Shown here one piece after another: positions 63,701 through 64,000 of a stretch of 64,000 nt of DNA. The notes beneath the pieces are model-generated. The model did not search any database, was not told where the DNA came from, and saw only the letters and a list, made by a program, of their open reading frames with translations. The DNA comes from Hoeflea_A sp965216535 (GTDB lineage Bacteria; Pseudomonadota; Alphaproteobacteria; Rhizobiales; Rhizobiaceae): positions 1,426,001-1,490,000 of the forward strand of contig OZ244175.1 of the NCBI GenBank assembly GCA_965216535.1. The letters are read 5' to 3'. Made by a program: the position numbers and the translations under genes. Every line of letters starts with the position of its first letter. Positions within the stretch are counted from its first letter, which is position 1.

Positions 63701-64000
63701 CGGATCGCGGGCCGACAAACACGATGCCCTCGTCTTCGCAGGCCTTTGCGAAGTCCGTGTCCTCGCTCAGAAACCCGTAGCCCGGATGGACCGCGTCGCA
63801 ATCGTGTTGCCTGATTGCGTCGATGATCTGCTTTTTGTCCAGATAGGCGGCAGCACCGCTGCCAATAAGTGCGTGGCGTTCTTCGGCGTATCGCAGATGC
63901 AACGAATTTGAGTCATCCTCCGAATGGATCGCGACAACGGGAATTCCGAGATCTGCTGCCGCGCTGGCAATTCGGATCGCGATCTCGCCCCGATTGGCAA
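60729..64000 (-). CDS. Single-chain biotin-dependent acyl-CoA carboxylase (5' end beyond window)
   Basis: 1089 residues visible; the frame is open from the window edge (ANRGEIAIRIASAAADLGIP), so only the first few residues are missing. Domains in order: biotin carboxylase (about 1-440; HPGYGFLSEDTDFAK, GGGGRGMRIV, FIETNPRIQVEHTVTEEITG), a biotin carrier (PMQGTLVELTVEPG and the biotinyl Lys in LEAMKMQMP, about residue 510), then both halves of the carboxyltransferase (GHVNGATFGQEKARCMALAY; KAYGLGAMAMAGGSLHASQG). All parts in one chain is the layout of long-chain acyl-CoA carboxylases, which accept a wide range of acyl-CoAs. The substrate is unknown. No regulatory site is visible. Confidence 0.93.
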   Translation of the reverse strand, partial: ANRGEIAIRIASAAADLGIPVVAIHSEDDSNSLHLRYAEERHALIGSGAAAYLDKKQIIDAIRQHDCDAVHPGYGFLSEDTDFAKACEDEGIVFVGPRSDSLALFANKVAARNLAHECNVPTPNGTNSETTLEEAAEFLATLPPDTPMMIKALAGGGGRGMRIVQHADSLEDAYNLCRSEATASFGQSGVYVEELVQHARHAEVQVLGDGAGTLVHFWDRECSLQRRHQKLIEIAPCPPLPGNAREKMIEAALGMAARVDYRSLGTFEFLASDNGQFWFIETNPRIQVEHTVTEEITGHDLVQAQLRLAGGETLPDLGLDQENIPHPNGYAIQARINMEVMTDEGEPEPSSGVLNRFELPSGPGIRVDTFGYQGYRTSTAYDPLLAKVITSCRTPDFKAAVRKALRALSGVRIEGVDTNIGFLRSVLRSDAVEAGQLDTRFIETNFSELHAQSIDTDLNSALDSPSQAAGPNGAHQSRQTIPDGAIAIHAPMQGTLVELTVEPGATVSAGQQIGVLEAMKMQMPVSSDRAGQVVEVRAKPGDLLLTEDIVLVLVPGTETGADAATESGRQADQDRPELLELVERRNRLGDDARADAVERRTKHGKRMIRENLAEFFDETRYSEYGSLAVAAQRSRRSIDELMRISPADGMIAAIGHVNGATFGQEKARCMALAYDYTVMAGTQGVNAHRKKDRMLALAADWRIPLMVFAEGGGGRPGDTDHNGVSGLDSMTFQRLAALNGKVPIVGVTTGRCFAGNAAMLGCCDVIIATRDANIGMAGPAMIEGGGLGAVRAEDIGPASVQTKNGVIDFLVENEQQAIEAARKYLAYFQGTLDDWDAPDQLRLRHALPHNRVHAYDVRALIDTLVDSGSLMELRSDFALPLITSLARIEGRPVGILANNTQSLGGAIDADSADKAARFMQLCNAFGLPIVSLLDTPGFMVGPDAEKTALVRHVSRMFVAGAALHVPIVTIVLRKAYGLGAMAMAGGSLHASQGTFSWPTGEFGGMGLEGAVQLAYRAELAAISNKVEREAMFQQKVDELYQVGKALNVASLLEIDDVIDPAESRERVIATLDAVGGAKRRPNHTPIDTW

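Noticed and set aside
63767..64000. 77-codon minus-strand frame at the right edge
   Set aside because: It is a shifted frame of the carboxylase gene, whose true frame continues to the edge with clear biotin carboxylase sequence.

Overview
The window looks like chromosome of an alphaproteobacterium of the Hyphomicrobiales (Rhizobiales). The reasons are the 16S and 23S rRNA sequence, the 16S-tRNA-Ile-tRNA-Ala-23S-5S-tRNA-fMet operon order, GC-rich codon use, a DUF4167 protein, an EI-Ntr (ptsP) gene and a core gene order of rhizobial type. I cannot name a genus safely.

Region 1 (1-24.7 kb) is conserved core. It holds a membrane flippase, secA, a periplasmic parvulin, argJ, a GNAT acetyltransferase, a MutT-type Nudix hydrolase, a small membrane protein with a Shine-Dalgarno-masking hairpin, an Flp pilin, a methyltransferase divergent from comF, grxC, a nitrilase-family amidase, DUF1178, ubiG, lysC, ptsP, prfA-prmC, DUF4167, clpB behind a textbook heat-shock promoter, and an M23 peptidase facing clpB across a shared terminator.

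Region 2 (24.7-32.0 kb) is a complete rRNA operon with a strong promoter, a boxA site and clear processing stems. It carries four copies (A-D) of a roughly 230-255 nt multi-hairpin repeat, not explained by any rRNA or tRNA gene. They lie between 16S and tRNA-Ile (A), directly after tRNA-Ala (B), inside 23S rRNA at helix 25 (C), and between 23S and 5S (D). A and B point one way and C and D the other. Hairpin stems are kept between copies while loops and stem lengths change. Three copies of a smaller (about 48 nt) palindrome also sit in the spacers. This is the most unusual thing in the window.

Region 3 (32.0-64.0 kb) is accessory. An IS481-type insertion sequence lies right behind tRNA-fMet. 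Then come a LysR-flanked detoxification-type operon (GST, NTF2-like, tautomerase, serine acetyltransferase, quinone reductase), and a TRAP-type binding protein paired with a Cache-HAMP adenylate/guanylate cyclase. A catabolic zone follows: an MttB-family methyltransferase, a CMD/AhpD-like protein whose two catalytic cysteines are serines, an XRE-cupin regulator, a peptide-type ABC transporter with an M29/NicX-like metalloenzyme, a drug/metabolite exporter with a Rieske ferredoxin and a membrane di-iron desaturase-like enzyme, a divergent heterotetrameric sarcosine oxidase (soxBDAG), an L-fuconate dehydratase-like enolase, a DadA-like D-amino acid dehydrogenase and a single-chain biotin-dependent acyl-CoA carboxylase cut by the window edge. 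Taken together the zone looks built for uptake and oxidative N-demethylation of methylated amines or betaines; the actual substrate cannot be read from sequence.
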